Positions 1-6,172 are shown, counted from the first letter of the stretch. The stretch is 7,225 nt of DNA from Bacilli bacterium (GCA_016296285.1 JAEDJP010000064.1:1-7225), one strand, 5' to 3'. The notes: a model not told the origin generated them from the sequence alone. Numbers and translations are program-made.

Positions 1-55
1 AAAAGCGGCCCCGGGGAAGGGGCCGCTCATGAAGCGAAGGGGAATCAGGCGACGA
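1..55. repeat. 55-bp exact direct repeat, copy A (leuS 3'-end duplicate)
   Basis: Bases 1-55 are identical to bases 840-894, which are the end of leuS with its stop codon and terminator hairpin. Beyond the exact block, 56-65 still match 895-904 at 7 of 10 positions, and in the leuS frame they read LTLFVA-stop against LNIVVA-stop in the true gene. This copy is therefore a slightly diverged leuS tail and not only a shared terminator. The repeat may extend left of the window. Confidence 0.9.
4..27 (-). terminator. Duplicate leuS-type intrinsic terminator hairpin
   Basis: A 9-bp GC-rich stem (AGCGGCCCC pairing with GGGGCCGCT) closes a 6-nt loop. On the minus strand it is followed by at least four T residues before the window edge. 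It is identical to the terminator after leuS at 843-866, and here would end transcription from the abiE promoter. Confidence 0.75.
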
Positions 56-88
56 AGAGGGTGAGCTTCTTTGAATTCTTTGGGATTT

Positions 89-727
89 CTATGCAAATTC
101 ATGAACGATACCGCTTGCGACGATATTCCTCGTCGCTTTGGACGGGAAGGAGGCGGCGAGAGAAAAGACGTCCTTGCTTTTGATGCCCCGGTCCCTCACG
201 AAACGGATGACTTCCTTCTGCGCGGGACGATTCGCGAAGTACTCCTCCATGTCCAAATCGCAAAAAAGCTCGAGGAGAGTGTAGGCGTCCGCGTTGTCTT
301 TCGTGATGGGCGCCCGCGCTTTCCGGAGGATGACGAGCCGGTTCTTGACTCTCTTGGAACGAACCCATGTCGTCTCTCGATTCGTTACGACCTCGATCGC
401 GCTGGGGACTTGGTCCGTCAGATGGAAGCTCTGACGCAGTTGCAAGCCGCCGTAGACCCCGTTGATTTCGCCGCGATTCGCCACGTATTTCTTCTTCACG
501 ACATCCTCGACCGAGAGAACGGAAGTCCCGTAACGGGTTCTGGTGGGAATGAAATATACGCCTTGCGAAAAGCGCGATAGTTTGCCTTCCCCTTCCGCCT
601 TCTTGAGCAATTGAAAGACGCGTGGCCGCGAAAGCTCCGCGAACTCGTTCAGAATCTCATCCGTGAAAATGGGGCGATTCGCCCCGAACGCCGCGTTCAG
701 CCTTTCCATCATGATGTCGATATCCAT
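89..727 (-). CDS. AbiEi-family (DUF6088-like) type IV antitoxin / transcriptional repressor
   Basis: This 212-residue protein starts at an ATG preceded by GAGG seven bases upstream. Residues about 1-60 form a winged helix-turn-helix (DEILNEF, SRPRVFQLLKKAEGEGKL, then the wing GVYFIPTRTRYG), the layout of AbiEi and DUF6088 antitoxins. A larger mixed alpha/beta C-terminal domain follows (NRGEINGVYGGLQLRQ, VTNRETTWVR, NADAYTLLELFCDL). In the family, AbiEi represses its own operon through the winged helix and counters AbiEii, a nucleotidyltransferase toxin that blocks growth on phage infection, without forming a stable complex. The toxin gene normally follows, and here only its first codons remain, so this is an orphan antitoxin. 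It could still regulate its own promoter or neutralise an AbiEii encoded elsewhere. Its codon use is less GC-biased than that of leuS, which fits acquisition. The family call is based on recognising the motif pattern. Confidence 0.8.
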   Translation of the reverse strand: MDIDIMMERLNAAFGANRPIFTDEILNEFAELSRPRVFQLLKKAEGEGKLSRFSQGVYFIPTRTRYGTSVLSVEDVVKKKYVANRGEINGVYGGLQLRQSFHLTDQVPSAIEVVTNRETTWVRSKRVKNRLVILRKARAPITKDNADAYTLLELFCDLDMEEYFANRPAQKEVIRFVRDRGIKSKDVFSLAASFPSKATRNIVASGIVHEFA

Positions 728-746
728 CGGAGAACCTCACGATTCC

Positions 747-775
747 ATTATACTTATTTCTAGATTTTTACACAA
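747..775 (-). promoter_or_regulatory. Promoter of the abiEi gene
   Basis: On the minus strand TTGTGT (775-770) and a perfect TATAAT (752-747) are separated by exactly 17 bases. The predicted transcription start is near 740, giving a leader of about 13 nt that just contains the GAGG ribosome binding site (738-735). The short inverted ACTT/AAGT arms flanking the spacer could be part of an AbiEi autorepression site, but they are too short to claim. Confidence 0.6.
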
Positions 776-838
776 GTTCGGTATAGCGAAGAATATGCTC
801 CCTGCCGAATCCAGATCCGAAAAACCGCGAACGTCCAG

Positions 839-866
839 AAAAAGCGGCCCCGGGGAAGGGGCCGCT
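839..866 (-). terminator. leuS intrinsic terminator
   Basis: A 9-bp stem (843-851 pairing with 858-866) with a 6-nt loop is followed on the minus strand by a five-T run (843-839). It begins 17 nt after the leuS TGA. It separates leuS transcription from the abiEi promoter downstream. Confidence 0.85.
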
Positions 867-894
867 CATGAAGCGAAGGGGAATCAGGCGACGA
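840..894. repeat. 55-bp exact direct repeat, copy B (native leuS 3' end)
   Basis: This copy comprises the last codons of leuS (VA-stop region), the 17-nt spacer and the terminator hairpin. It is identical to bases 1-55. Together the two copies bracket the 784-bp abiEi segment at 56-839. Confidence 0.9.
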
Positions 895-3292
895 CGATGT
901 TGAGGATGCGGCCCTTCACGAAGATGACCTTCCTGATGGCCTTGCCCTCGACGAAGGAAGCGACCTTCGGGGAGGCGAGGGCGATCTTGACCGCCTCTTC
1001 TTCCGTGGCGTCGACCGGGAAGAGGAGGACGTCGCGGGTCTTGCCGTTGACGGAGACCGCCATCTTGACCTCGTCCTTCTCGAGGGCCTTGGGGTCGTAG
1101 GTCGGCCAGGGCTCGTAATCGATGAGGCCTTCGTGGCCGAGCTTTTGCCACATCTCTTCCCCGGCGAAGGGGCAGACGCAGGAGAACGCCTTGACGAAGC
1201 CTTCGAGGTAGGGACGGTAGATCGATTTGGCCTTGTAGACGTCGTTGACGAACACCATCATCGCGGAGATGGCGGTGTTGAAGGAGAGGGAGGCGAAATC
1301 CTCGCCGACCTTCTTGACCATCTGGGCGTAGGAGGCGTCGAGCTCGTGGGAATTCTCGTCGGTAAGCATCGAGAGGTAGGGTTCCTCGTCGACGAGGCGA
1401 TAGACGCGCTCGATGAAGCGGCGGGCGCCGTCGAGGCCGCGGGTGGACCAGGGCTTCACGTCGCAAAGCGGGCCGGCGAACATCTCGAAGAGGCGGAGGC
1501 TGTCCGCGCCGTGGGAGACGACGATGTCGTCGGGGTTGACCACGTTGCCGCGGCTCTTGGACATCTTCTCGCCGTTCTCGCCGAGGATCATGCCTTGGTG
1601 GTAGAGCTTCTGGAAGGGCTCCTCGCAGGAAACGACGCCGATGTCGTAGAGGAACTTGTGCCAGAACCTCGCGTAGAGGAGGTGGAGGACCGCGTGCTCG
1701 GCCCCGCCGATGTAGAGGTCGACGGGCAGCCAGTGGTCGAGGAGTTCCTTGTCCGCGATGAGGCTTTGGTTATGGGGATCGATGTAGCGGATGTAGTACC
1801 AGCAGGAACCGGCCCATTGGGGCATCGTGTTCGTCTCGCGCTTGCCTTTTCGGCCATCCGGGGTCTCGTAGTCGAGCCAGGACGCGGGGGCTTGCTCAAG
1901 GGGTGGCTTGCCGCCCTTGGAAGGCTGGTAGCGATCCATCTCGGGCAACAGGACGGGAAGCTGGTCCTCGGGAACGGGGAATTCGGTGCCGTCCTCGAGG
2001 GTGACCATCGGGATCGGCTCGCCCCAGTAGCGCTGGCGGGAGAAGATCCAGTCGCGGAGCTTGTAATTGACGACGCGCTTGCCGCAGCCTTTCTCGATGA
2101 GGTCCTTGGTGATCGCGGCTTTGGCTTCCTCGATGTCCATGCCGTCGGCATAGGAGGAATGGATGTGCTTGCCATCCCCCGTGTAGGCCGTTTCCGAGAT
2201 GTCGCCCTCGATGACCTGGATGATGGGGAGGCCGTGTTTCTTCGCGAAGGCGTAATCGCGGGTGTCGTGGGCGGGGACCGCCATGACGGCGCCGGAACCA
2301 TAGGACCCGAGGACGTAATCCGCGACGTAGACGGGGATTTCCGTCCCGTTGACGGGGTTGATGGCGGACACGCCGAGATAGACGCCCGTCTTCTCCTGGT
2401 TCGTGCCGGTGCGGGCGAGGTCGCTCTTGCGGGCGCTTTCCTCGACGTAGGCGAGGACCGCCTCTTTTTGTTCCGGGGTCACGAGTTTCTTGACGAGGGG
2501 ATGCTCGGGGGCGAGACAGCAATAGGTGCAGCCAAAGAGGGTGTCCACGCGGGTCGTGAAGACCTCGAAGGATTCCTCGCTTCCGACGATGCGGAAGGTG
2601 ATGCCGACCCCTTCGCTGCGGCCGATCCAGTTCTTCTGCATCTCGAGGGTGCTCTTGGGCCAATCAAGGAGGCGAAGGTCCTTCTCGAGGCGATCCGCAT
2701 AGGCCGTGATCTTGAGGATCCATTGGCGCATCGGCATGCGGATGACGGGAAAGCCCCCGCGCTCGGACTTGCCGTCGATGACCTCTTCGTTCGCGAGGAC
2801 GGTGCCGAGTTCCGGGCAGTAATTGACGGGGATGTCCGCGACGTAAGCGAGATCGTGCTTGTAGAGCTGGAGGAAGATCCATTGGGTCCACTTGTAGTAG
2901 TCCTCGTCGATCGTCGCGGTTTCCTTGGTCCAGTCATAGGAAAGGCCGAGCGCGTTGATCTGGTCCTTGAAGTGGGCGATGTTCGCGCGGGTGAATCCCT
3001 CGGGGTGGACGTTGTTCTTGATCGCGAATTGCTCGGCGGGCAAGCCGAAAGCATCCCAGCCCATGGGGTGAAGGACGTTATAGCCCTGCATCCTCTTCAT
3101 GCGGCAGACGATGTCCGTCGCGGTGTACCCTTCCGGGTGCCCGACGTGCAGCCCTTGCCCCGAAGGGTAGGGGAACATGTCCATGCAGTAGTATTTCGGC
3201 TTCGAGAAGTCGTGGGTGTCGCAGTAGAAAGGCTTCTTCTCCGCGTAGATCGAGCGCCACTTGGCCTCGATGGATTTGTGATCGTAACTCAT
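884..3292 (-). CDS. leuS: Leucyl-tRNA synthetase
   Basis: This class I aminoacyl-tRNA synthetase charges tRNA-Leu with leucine in the cytoplasm. With the ATG at 3292 it is 802 residues, close to the roughly 805 of Bacillus LeuRS. Visible landmarks are the HIGH-type motif HVGH (residues 49-52, in YPSGQGLHVGHPEGY), the CP1 editing domain (TTRVDTLFG near 246-254 and MAVPAHDTRDYAF near 337-349), the core motif RDWIFSRQRYWGEPIP (413-428), the KMSKS loop (576-580), the anticodon-binding helices and the C-terminal appendix ending ILNIVVA. The segment before KMSKS is short (GMILGENGEKMSKS), so there is no large leucine-specific insertion. An upstream in-frame GTG at 3313 is disfavoured because it overlaps a TATAAT box and adds seven unconserved residues. 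There is no strong Shine-Dalgarno, only a weak GCAGG. The editing motif has Val where Pro is usual. No T-box leader is visible upstream. The identification is secure. Confidence 0.98.
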   Translation of the reverse strand: MSYDHKSIEAKWRSIYAEKKPFYCDTHDFSKPKYYCMDMFPYPSGQGLHVGHPEGYTATDIVCRMKRMQGYNVLHPMGWDAFGLPAEQFAIKNNVHPEGFTRANIAHFKDQINALGLSYDWTKETATIDEDYYKWTQWIFLQLYKHDLAYVADIPVNYCPELGTVLANEEVIDGKSERGGFPVIRMPMRQWILKITAYADRLEKDLRLLDWPKSTLEMQKNWIGRSEGVGITFRIVGSEESFEVFTTRVDTLFGCTYCCLAPEHPLVKKLVTPEQKEAVLAYVEESARKSDLARTGTNQEKTGVYLGVSAINPVNGTEIPVYVADYVLGSYGSGAVMAVPAHDTRDYAFAKKHGLPIIQVIEGDISETAYTGDGKHIHSSYADGMDIEEAKAAITKDLIEKGCGKRVVNYKLRDWIFSRQRYWGEPIPMVTLEDGTEFPVPEDQLPVLLPEMDRYQPSKGGKPPLEQAPASWLDYETPDGRKGKRETNTMPQWAGSCWYYIRYIDPHNQSLIADKELLDHWLPVDLYIGGAEHAVLHLLYARFWHKFLYDIGVVSCEEPFQKLYHQGMILGENGEKMSKSRGNVVNPDDIVVSHGADSLRLFEMFAGPLCDVKPWSTRGLDGARRFIERVYRLVDEEPYLSMLTDENSHELDASYAQMVKKVGEDFASLSFNTAISAMMVFVNDVYKAKSIYRPYLEGFVKAFSCVCPFAGEEMWQKLGHEGLIDYEPWPTYDPKALEKDEVKMAVSVNGKTRDVLLFPVDATEEEAVKIALASPKVASFVEGKAIRKVIFVKGRILNIVVA

Positions 3293-3301
3293 ACGCCTGC
3301 C

Positions 3302-3307
3302 ATTATA
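3302..3307 (-). promoter_or_regulatory. Possible -10 box for leuS
   Basis: A perfect TATAAT on the minus strand ends 9 bases before the leuS ATG. A start point 6-8 nt downstream would leave almost no 5' leader. No good -35 box is visible at 16-18 nt (best TTCCCT) and there is no TG extension, so it may be a chance match in AT-rich spacer. Confidence 0.35.
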
Positions 3308-3352
3308 ACGCACGCGGGCGAATAGGGAAGGCGGAAAATGAGGGAGAAAAGG

Positions 3353-3607
3353 TTAGGCTTTGGCACAAAGAACGGTATGCGGTCCCGTGACCCCCAATGT
3401 ATAAGACGCCCCTGCGGTCGTCGTGCCGGTAACTTTGATTTCATCGGCGACTTTCAAACTGACCTTATAGCTTCCGAAGCCAAGGAATCCCTTAGAGCCT
3501 TTCCGAACGGACAGGACGACGGATCCGCCCTTCTTAACAAAATAGATGTATGTGCCAACCGAGAGACCGCTGCTCGATTCATGCGCGAACTCCTTGAAAT
3601 TTAAACG
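3353..3607 (-). pseudogene. Start-less gene remnant, beta-rich Gly/Ser/Thr C-terminal fragment
   Basis: The minus strand is open for 84 codons between a TAG at 3610-3608 and a TAA at 3355-3353, with no ATG, GTG or well-placed TTG start in frame. The translation looks like real protein: alternating hydrophobic and polar beta-strand segments such as GLSVGTYIYFVKKGGSVVL, GFGSYKVSLKVADEIKV and ASYTLGVTGPHTVLCAKA. This resembles the C-terminal beta domain of a larger extracellular or surface protein, but I do not recognise the family. The lack of a start suggests the 5' part was lost, with the break next to the repeat array at 3621-3706. A plus-strand frame across the same bases (3338-3604, with a plausible ribosome binding site) gives an unconvincing sequence and is the alternative reading. 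Its base composition is less GC-rich than the neighbouring genes. Confidence 0.45.
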
Positions 3608-3620
3608 CTAAATCTTATCT

Positions 3621-3707
3621 CTTATTTCAGTTTTTGGCATTTCATTGAAATAAAGGGCCATTTTTTCATTCCTTATTTCAATTTTTCGCCTTTTTCTGAA
3701 ATAAGGA
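3621..3707. repeat. Two 51-nt-spaced copies of a palindromic element
   Basis: The half-site TTATTTCA and its complement TGAAATAA alternate four times: forward at 3622 and 3673, reverse at 3646 and 3697. Both palindromes have exactly 16-nt loops rich in T. The second palindrome extends to a perfect 11-bp stem (TCCTTATTTCA, 3670-3680, with 3697-3707). The first has eight perfect pairs plus two possible extra inner pairs. Bases 3621-3653 and 3672-3704 match at 27 of 33 positions. The array lies between the permease stop codon and the gene remnant. It could be an operator array, the ends of a small mobile repeat, or hairpins in the permease 3' untranslated region. The function is unknown. Confidence 0.75.
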
Positions 3708-3747
3708 TGGCGCTTTCCTGCATGCGAGCCAACAAAAAGGCCGGATG

Positions 3748-5151
3748 CTAGAGCGTGACCCCGAGGCTTGCGAGGAGGACGAGGACCGCGGTCGCGATGA
3801 TGGGGATGACGACCGTCACGACGAAGATGTGGATGTAGCTCCTGGCGTGCGTTTCGCCGCACACCTGCAAATCGGCGAGGATGCCCCCGCAATGGGGAAG
3901 CGAATCCAGGCCGCCCGAAGCCACGGAGATGACGCGGTGAAGGGCGCCCATGTCCATGGACGAGGAGGTCCAAGAAGCGACGAGATCCTCGCTATTGAGG
4001 GCGATCTTGAGGCCGCCGGAGGCCGAGCCCGTGACCCCCGCGAGGAGGCAGACGGTGACAGCCGCCGTCAGGTAATTGCTGCCGAGGCCGATGACCCAGT
4101 TCGTCAGGACCTTGAAGCCGTTGAGGTTCTGGATGACGGTCCCGAAGCCGACGATCATCGCGAAATTGAGGAGGGGGACGATCCAGTCGACGCTGCCCTT
4201 CTTGACGATGGTGAGGACTTCCTTGCCCCGCTTGGTCGCGAGGCCATAGACAACGATGAAGAGGATCGAGACAGCCATCGCGGTGCAGACGGAGGCGAGG
4301 CCGTTGTATTGCTTGGAGAAGGAATAGTCCCCGAAGGAGACGTTCTCGAAGAGGATGAAGAGCCCGATGAGCAGGACCATGGGCAAGAAGCAAAGGATGA
4401 CGTTCGGGAACTTTTCTCCGCTTTTGCCCTCTTCTTTCTTGTATTGCTCGGGGACGAGGTCTTCCTCGAACGCCTCGCCTTTCTTTTTCGAGCGCGCGAT
4501 TTGCCAGAGCAAATAGGCAAGGCCGAGGCCGAGCATGAGGGCCGAGGCGATGATCCCAAGGACCGGGGCCGCGGTCGAGGAGGTGCCGAGATAAGCGCTC
4601 GGGATGATGTTGTTCACCTGGGGCGAGCCCGGGAGGGCGGTGAGGGCGAAGGTCGATTGGCCGAGGGCGATGAGGGCCGGCAGGAACTTCTTGGAGATGT
4701 TGGATTCGCGCAAGAGGGCGATGCCGATCGGGGCGACCGTGAAGGCGACGACCATCGCGGACACCCCGCCATAGACAAGAAGGGCGGTCGTCACGACGAT
4801 GATGATCGCCGAGGCTTTCTTTCCGAGGATCTTGATGAAGAAATTCGCGATGGACTGGGCCATCTTGAGGCCTGCCATCAATTCGCCGTAGATCGTCGAG
4901 AGCAAGAAGACGAACAGGAACTGGAAGAACGTGTTGCCCGTCCCTTGGGCGAAGAAGCTGAGGGCGCGCCAGATGTTGCCCTCGCCCCCGACGTTCCAGT
5001 TCGTGACGGCTGCCACGAGCGCGGCGATCGAGACGGCGAAGACGGTCGGGACTTTCTTGAAGATGAGGACGATGAGCACGCCGAGGGCGAGCGCGAGGCC
5101 GATGATGTTCACGACATCCCACCCGGACGCGGCTAAAACTGTACCTACCAT
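3748..5151 (-). CDS. GntP-family permease (organic or sugar acid transporter)
   Basis: This 467-residue integral membrane protein is predicted to import a carboxylate by proton symport, as GntP-family gluconate, hydroxybutyrate and related transporters do. Hydrophobic segments run through the sequence (for example around 12-31, 36-48, 71-85, 115-147, 196-217, 250-268, 288-303, 323-340, 360-380 and 438-463), interrupted by one charged cytoplasmic loop at about 218-248. Family-type motifs are ALPGSPQVNNIIPSAYLGT (172-190), GVTGSASGG (372-380) and ASGGLDSLPHCGG (411-423). The ATG at 5151 has an excellent AAAGGAGG site five bases upstream. It is the second gene after the hydrolase, 60 nt away, with a terminator hairpin between them and no clear promoter of its own, so its expression should depend on readthrough. 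The exact substrate cannot be assigned. The family is confident; a more specific name such as hydroxybutyrate permease is not supported. Confidence 0.88.
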   Translation of the reverse strand: MVGTVLAASGWDVVNIIGLALALGVLIVLIFKKVPTVFAVSIAALVAAVTNWNVGGEGNIWRALSFFAQGTGNTFFQFLFVFLLSTIYGELMAGLKMAQSIANFFIKILGKKASAIIIVVTTALLVYGGVSAMVVAFTVAPIGIALLRESNISKKFLPALIALGQSTFALTALPGSPQVNNIIPSAYLGTSSTAAPVLGIIASALMLGLGLAYLLWQIARSKKKGEAFEEDLVPEQYKKEEGKSGEKFPNVILCFLPMVLLIGLFILFENVSFGDYSFSKQYNGLASVCTAMAVSILFIVVYGLATKRGKEVLTIVKKGSVDWIVPLLNFAMIVGFGTVIQNLNGFKVLTNWVIGLGSNYLTAAVTVCLLAGVTGSASGGLKIALNSEDLVASWTSSSMDMGALHRVISVASGGLDSLPHCGGILADLQVCGETHARSYIHIFVVTVVIPIIATAVLVLLASLGVTL

Positions 5152-5174
5152 GGGTACCTCCTTTCAATCAAAGA

Positions 5175-5199
5175 GAAAACGGGGGCTTGCGGCCCCCGT
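5175..5199 (-). terminator. Hairpin terminator or attenuator between hydrolase and permease genes
   Basis: An 8-bp GC-rich stem (5179-5186 with 5192-5199, ACGGGGGC/GCCCCCGT) closes a 5-nt loop. On the minus strand it is followed by TTTCTCTTTG, a broken T tract. It begins 12 nt after the hydrolase stop and ends about 27 nt before the permease ATG. The position suggests partial termination that lowers permease expression relative to the hydrolase, or an RNA-stability hairpin. Confidence 0.65.
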
Positions 5200-5211
5200 G
5201 TCGATGCGCTT

Positions 5212-6003
5212 TCAGGCAAGCCAATCCGGGGCTTTGGGAAGCTTCGCGAACTGGGCTTCGTCGTGAGAGAAGATCACGCGGTCATCGGGGATGCCGCATT
5301 CCTTCTGGATGGCATGGAGCTTTTGGACCGATTCGGCGGCCTTGTCCCCGCAGCAGACGATGCCGCCCGGGATGCCTTCGAAATAGTTGCTCGCCATGTT
5401 GGCCGCGTCGGAGGTGAGGAGGATGTCCCCGCCTTCAAGCTCGACCCGGAGGGCCATGAGGCCGCTCACGTGGCCCGGAACGTTGATGAGGTGGACGCCC
5501 GGGAAGAGTTCCTGGTCCTTGTCGACGAGCACGACCTTCTTGGCCATGACGTCGACGAGGGAACGGACGTAGAACCCGAAGTCGTTGTCGCTGTCCGACT
5601 GGTGGGTGAGCGTGAGGGCGTCCTGGAACTCGGTCTTGTTCACGTAGATCGTCGCGGTCTTGGCGAAATGGTGGAGGCCGCCGATGTGGTCAATGTGCAT
5701 GTGGGAGATGATGACGTGCTTGACGTCCTCGACCTTGAGCCCGAGCAAGGCGAGCTGATCGACGACGTTCTTGCCCGGGGCGTCGATGACCTGGCAAAGG
5801 GGACGAAGGGCTTCCGGCCAGTCTTCCTTCGCGGGATCGCCGGTGTCGTAGAGGATGTAGCCCGCGGTCGGGTGGGCGATGAGCAACCCGTAGAACGGGG
5901 TGTTCGTCATGTGCGTGCCGGGCTCGTATTTCCCGGCCTCGAAAAAGTTGCCGTCGCTGTAATTGGACCCCAAATCTAGGATCACAGCCTTCAGATCTTT
6001 CAT
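5212..6003 (-). CDS. Metallo-beta-lactamase-fold hydrolase, N-acyl homoserine lactonase-like
   Basis: This is a 263-residue cytoplasmic protein with no signal peptide. It carries the metal-binding set of the metallo-beta-lactamase superfamily: HMHIDH (His101, His103, Asp105, His106), His178 in VPGHVSG, Asp199 in LLTSDA and His247 in FSHDE. The N-terminal NTPFYGLLIAHPTAGYILYDTG stretch (35-54) and the ending resemble the AiiA/AttM lactonase group, which opens lactone rings. AiiA has a functional tyrosine three residues after the bridging aspartate, and here that position is Asn, so quorum-signal lactonase activity is doubtful; another lactone or ester is possible. The ATG at 6003 is chosen because AGGAGG sits six bases upstream and a promoter ends before it. 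A longer frame starting at 6057 would begin inside the -35 box. It is the first gene of an operon with the GntP permease and is divergent from the AraC gene. Confidence 0.87.
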   Translation of the reverse strand: MKDLKAVILDLGSNYSDGNFFEAGKYEPGTHMTNTPFYGLLIAHPTAGYILYDTGDPAKEDWPEALRPLCQVIDAPGKNVVDQLALLGLKVEDVKHVIISHMHIDHIGGLHHFAKTATIYVNKTEFQDALTLTHQSDSDNDFGFYVRSLVDVMAKKVVLVDKDQELFPGVHLINVPGHVSGLMALRVELEGGDILLTSDAANMASNYFEGIPGGIVCCGDKAAESVQKLHAIQKECGIPDDRVIFSHDEAQFAKLPKAPDWLA

Positions 6004-6009
6004 GTTGTT

Positions 6010-6057
6010 CCTCCTGGGAAGTTGGTTCCATTCTATTCGATTGAAAGCAATATTCAA
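6010..6057 (-). promoter_or_regulatory. Promoter and ribosome binding site of the hydrolase-permease operon
   Basis: On the minus strand TTGAAT (6057-6052) and TAGAAT (6035-6030) are separated by 16 bases. The predicted start near 6023 gives a leader of about 20 nt containing AGGAGG (6015-6010). These elements rule out translation from the upstream ATG at 6057. Confidence 0.6.
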
Positions 6058-6170
6058 GTATTTTTTATTCGTTTATATTATGAACTTGCGCTTTTTACCG
6101 ATATTTTTGTAGATTTCATCACATTTTGATAGCAACTTTTTCATAGTTTTTGTTCGAAACCTGAGAATCC
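6058..6170. promoter_or_regulatory. AT-rich divergent regulatory region, probable AraC-protein operator area
   Basis: The spacer between the divergent hydrolase and AraC genes is strongly AT-rich with many T runs, unlike the GC-rich genes on each side. AraC-family activators usually bind direct repeats next to the -35 box of their target. I see only weak repeats here (for example TTGATAG and TTCATAG about 13 bases apart) and cannot define an operator. Confidence 0.35.
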
Positions 6171-6172
6171 GT

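Larger units (their letters stand above)
1..102 (-). pseudogene. Truncated abiEii toxin start (nucleotidyltransferase), fused to leuS-tail repeat
   Basis: An ATG at 102-100 lies inside the end of the AbiEi gene and overlaps it by 14 nt. This matches the coupled abiEi-abiEii arrangement. The first codons read MNLHRNPKEFKEA, which resembles the usual start of AbiEii/DUF1814 nucleotidyltransferase toxins (typically MNLH followed by a charged stretch). After about codon 13 the resemblance stops where leuS-tail homology begins near base 65, and the frame then reads through the repeat as an arginine- and proline-rich artefact to the window edge. An intact AbiEii is roughly 250-300 residues, so the toxin appears destroyed by the junction. 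The frame is open at base 1, so a fused product cannot be strictly excluded. The identification rests on a short N-terminus plus gene context. Confidence 0.5.

Noticed and set aside
71..580. 169-codon plus-strand frame opposite abiEi
   Set aside because: It is antisense to a recognisable AbiEi-family protein and has no family signature.
1133..3325. 730-codon open frame on the plus strand opposite leuS
   Set aside because: It is in exact codon register with leuS and its translation is a low-complexity Asp/Glu/Val/Leu/Gly mirror. It arises from codon bias.
3338..3604. 88-codon plus-strand ORF with a plausible ribosome binding site
   Set aside because: The translation has no recognisable pattern, while the opposite strand gives a coherent beta-rich sequence. 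It is kept only as the alternative reading of that region.
3293..3607. T-box leader upstream of leuS
   Set aside because: No T-box consensus, specifier stem or terminator/antiterminator pair was seen, and the bases overlap a coding-like remnant.
3621..3707. CRISPR-like array
   Set aside because: There are only two imperfect units, the spacers are not unique, and no cas genes are nearby. The structure is palindromic half-sites instead.
3745..5136. 463-codon Asp/Glu-rich plus-strand frame opposite the permease
   Set aside because: It is an in-register antisense shadow of the GntP gene with a highly acidic, non-protein-like composition.
6004..6057. Longer N-terminus for the hydrolase starting at 6057
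   Set aside because: The extra 18 residues overlap the -35 and -10 boxes, and the internal ATG at 6003 has a perfect AGGAGG at proper spacing.
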